NCBI RefSeq assembly: GCF_012927405.1
Contig: NZ_JABBGM010000005.1
Coordinates: 248,001 to 312,000, forward strand
From: Novosphingobium olei
GTDB lineage: Bacteria; Pseudomonadota; Alphaproteobacteria; Sphingomonadales; Sphingomonadaceae
Length of the DNA stretch: 64,000 bases
Direction of reading: 5' to 3'
Shown here: positions 62,279 through 64,000 of the stretch, piece after piece
Numbering within the stretch: position 1 is the first letter of the stretch
Layout: each line of letters opens with the position of its first letter
Made by a program: the position numbers and the translations under genes
Notes under the pieces: model-generated
What the model was told of the DNA's origin: nothing
The model's input: the letters and a program-made list of their open reading frames with translations, nothing else
Database searches by the model: none

Positions 62279-63402
62279 GCGCTTTCCTGCGCTCCTTGTT
62301 CGTCGGCTTGCCCGCGCGTCCGATCCGCCCGCGCGCGCTCAGCCCTCAATCGATCGTCGGCCTGGCCCAGCATGTCCTGCTCTTCCGGCGTTTCGGCAAG
62401 AGCGGCATTGAGTTCGGCGCCTACCACCATCCCTAAGCCGACCAGCCAGAAAAAGAAAAGCGCGATCATCACCCCGGCAAGGCTGCCATAGGTCAGATCG
62501 TAGGCGAAAAGATGGCGCAACGCCTTGGGCAGCATCGTCGTCACGAGGATCCACCACAGCGTGACGAACAGCGCGCCCGGCCATTTCGGGTACTGCCTGC
62601 CGCGATAGGCGCCGGGCGTCAGCGAGATGAACAGCAGCCAGAGCGAGCCGTAGAGCACCAGCGCAGGCGCGAACCGGGTGAGCGCGAGGCCGTTCACCAG
62701 ATCGCCGAATTGCGGCATCCACGCAGTGATCGCTTCCTGCACGGCGCCGATCAGCACTTGCGCCGCAATCGAAACGAGGATCAGCACGACCGAGGCGATG
62801 ATCAGGCCGGTCGACATCAGGCGGTAGCGCCAGAAGGCATGCTCCCAGCGTGTGCCATAGGCGCGCCGCAGCACGTCGCGGATGGTTTCGACTAGGCTGC
62901 CGACCGTCCACAGCCCGACCAGCCCGCCCAGCCAGAGCAGGCCCCCGCTGCGTGCATCAATCACGCCGCGCGCCACCGGGTCCAGCGCGTTGGCCACGAC
63001 GGGGGGCAGTGCGATCAGCACGGTGTTGATCGCGGCGGCGCGCTGTCCCGATTCGCCGACAATGGAAAAAAGCGCTGCGCCGGTGATGAAGAAGGGGAAC
63101 AGCGCAATCAGAACCATGTAGGCGAAGTTGCCGGCATGGATGAAGCCGTCGTTGATCACGCCCGACCAGACGCGCTTGATCACTTCGAACGCGCGGCTGC
63201 CGGGCCCAAGATGTTCGCGCGCACCGGCGCGCGCTTCGGCCAGCCCTTCGCGCCAGCGCAGCGCTTCGCGCCGGCGGGCTTCGGGCGAAAGATCGGGCAC
63301 TTCGACCAGCGGATAGGCATCGGCGGGCACGTCGGTATCGCTCGCGGCCACCGGGCCGCTATCCGGGATGGACCCCGGAGCCGTGACGGGATCCTCGCGC
63401 AA
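62275..63402 (-). CDS. YihY/BrkB family membrane protein
   Basis: A 375-residue inner-membrane protein with six or more helices and the YihY core: NDGFIHAGNFAYMVLIALFPF, LWLGGLVGLWTVGSLV, GSLAGVMIALFFFWLVGLGMVVGAELNA. Once misnamed ribonuclease BN; the true function is unclear. TTG 63402 is supported by GGAGG seven bases upstream and by a stop codon two codons earlier in frame. The long charged N-terminal and C-terminal tails are cytosolic. Confidence 0.87.
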   Translation of the reverse strand: MREDPVTAPGSIPDSGPVAASDTDVPADAYPLVEVPDLSPEARRREALRWREGLAEARAGAREHLGPGSRAFEVIKRVWSGVINDGFIHAGNFAYMVLIALFPFFITGAALFSIVGESGQRAAAINTVLIALPPVVANALDPVARGVIDARSGGLLWLGGLVGLWTVGSLVETIRDVLRRAYGTRWEHAFWRYRLMSTGLIIASVVLILVSIAAQVLIGAVQEAITAWMPQFGDLVNGLALTRFAPALVLYGSLWLLFISLTPGAYRGRQYPKWPGALFVTLWWILVTTMLPKALRHLFAYDLTYGSLAGVMIALFFFWLVGLGMVVGAELNAALAETPEEQDMLGQADDRLRAERARADRTRGQADEQGAQESA

Positions 63403-63405
63403 TGA

Positions 63406-64000
63406 TCATCCTCCAAGGCGGTCGCGCGGGTTGCGCGTGTCGCTCCAACCCGCGAGACGGGCTTTAAGGTCCTGATCATCTGCAGGAATATCGATCTGGA
63501 GCGTTACCAGCTGGTCGCCGCGTTCTCCATCCTTGCGCGTGAAGCCCTTGCCCTTGAGCCGCAGCGTACGCCCGCTCGAGCTGCCAGGGGCCACGGTCAG
63601 CATCACCGCGCCTTCCACGGTGGGCACTTTCACTTTCGCGCCGTTGACCGCCTCGTCGAGCGTGATCGGCAGGTCCAGCCGTATGTTGTCGCCATCGCGC
63701 ACGAAGAAAGCATGGCGCTGGATCTCGATCGTGACGATCGCATCGCCAAAGCCGCCGGGTCCCGCTTCGCCCTTGCCGCCAAGCCGCATCTGCTGGCCGT
63801 CCTCTACGCCGGCGGGCAGTTTGAGGTCGATCGGCTTGCCGTCAGCAAGCGTGATGCGCTGCGGCTTGCGCGCAGCGGCGTCGACGAACGGAACCTGCAG
63901 CCGGTAGGTGACGTTGGCGCCCTTGGGCGCCGGGCCGCGCCGTGCGCCGGAAAAGCCGCCACCGCCGAACCCGCCGGCGGCACCGCCACCGCGCCCGCCA
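63406..64000 (-). CDS. DnaJ C-terminal domain protein (5' partial)
   Basis: The frame runs off the right edge, so the N-terminal J domain, if present, lies outside. Visible are a glycine-rich stretch (GGGGAAGGFGGGGFSG-type, near 63940-63990), then the two beta-barrel substrate-binding domains (KLPAGVEDGQQMRL, GDAIVTIEIQRHAFFVRDGDN, LDEAVNGAKVKVPTVEG, GRTLRLKGKG) and the end GDQLVTLQIDIP. There is no zinc-finger CxxCxGxG block between the Gly-rich region and the barrels, indicating a CbpA-type (type B) co-chaperone. It is followed at once by the YihY-family gene. Confidence 0.88.
   Translation of the reverse strand, partial: GGRGGGAAGGFGGGGFSGARRGPAPKGANVTYRLQVPFVDAAARKPQRITLADGKPIDLKLPAGVEDGQQMRLGGKGEAGPGGFGDAIVTIEIQRHAFFVRDGDNIRLDLPITLDEAVNGAKVKVPTVEGAVMLTVAPGSSSGRTLRLKGKGFTRKDGERGDQLVTLQIDIPADDQDLKARLAGWSDTRNPRDRLGG

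Overview
The window is chromosomal DNA from a high-GC alphaproteobacterium, most likely a sphingomonad (Novosphingobium/Erythrobacter-like). The evidence is the gene content: RcdA (DUF1465), TrcR (DUF1013), DUF1491, DUF1192, YdcH and DUF4230 proteins; an actinobacterial-type inositol-3-phosphate synthase; the gene order hemE - ppsR - maf - aroE - coaE - dnaQ; and short palindromic intergenic repeats of the kind scattered through sphingomonad genomes. Genes are tightly packed with many 4-base ATGA/GTGA overlaps. I see no insertion sequence, prophage, integrase, CRISPR array, rRNA or intact tRNA.

Layout. 1-10.1 kb: MBL-fold hydrolase (cut by the window edge), DUF4230 and membrane proteins, nadA behind a perfect 17-bp tandem repeat, an RTX serralysin-type protease, a DUF885 peptidase, an EamA exporter, an old-yellow-enzyme family reductase and a CitE-like lyase. 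10.1-14.3 kb: lipoprotein, lipB, membrane protein, phospholipid methyltransferase-like protein and an MFS transporter. 14.3-18.7 kb: a compact set (two CDP-alcohol phosphatidyltransferases, inositol-3-phosphate synthase, sugar-phosphate nucleotidyltransferase) that looks like a pathway for an inositol-containing phosphodiester or lipid. 18.7-19.7 kb: the only long gene-free stretch, with nested repeats, a strong sigma70-type promoter and a tRNA-like relic. 19.7-27.5 kb: purH, a heparinase-like protein, rpe, DUF2141, a 2-hydroxyacid dehydrogenase and a ClC channel.

27.5-33.8 kb: hemE and ppsR flank a 334-bp gap with a cluster of DnaA-box-like sites and an AT-rich segment. In Caulobacter and Rickettsia the origin lies next to hemE, so this is probably oriC. 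It is followed by the coupled operon ppsR-maf-aroE-coaE, then dnaQ, hpf and ptsN. 33.7-39.3 kb: thioesterase, DUF1491, a SleB-like cell-wall hydrolase, rcdA, two divergent ydcH paralogues and ptsP. ptsP and ptsN are the two ends of the nitrogen-PTS phosphorelay. 39.4-45.6 kb: a RodZ-like protein behind a long inverted repeat, cpoB/ybgF, tilS (with no usual start codon) and ftsH, then a quinone oxidoreductase. 45.6-52.7 kb: DUF3667 protein, secreted protein, M23 peptidase, hemB, GNAT, DUF167, SDR, DUF1275 and a truncated haemoglobin. 52.7-64 kb: the ligase-associated DNA-damage-response ligase and exonuclease with a foreign-orientation gene between them, an EF-hand lipoprotein, clpA, DUF1192, a second quinone oxidoreductase, trcR, fabI, a YihY-family membrane protein and a DnaJ-like protein cut by the window edge.

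Themes: cell-cycle and proteolysis control (RcdA, TrcR, ClpA, FtsH), envelope biology (RodZ-like, CpoB, SleB, M23, inositol lipids) and tetrapyrrole synthesis (HemB, HemE). All calls come from reading the sequence; no database search was run.
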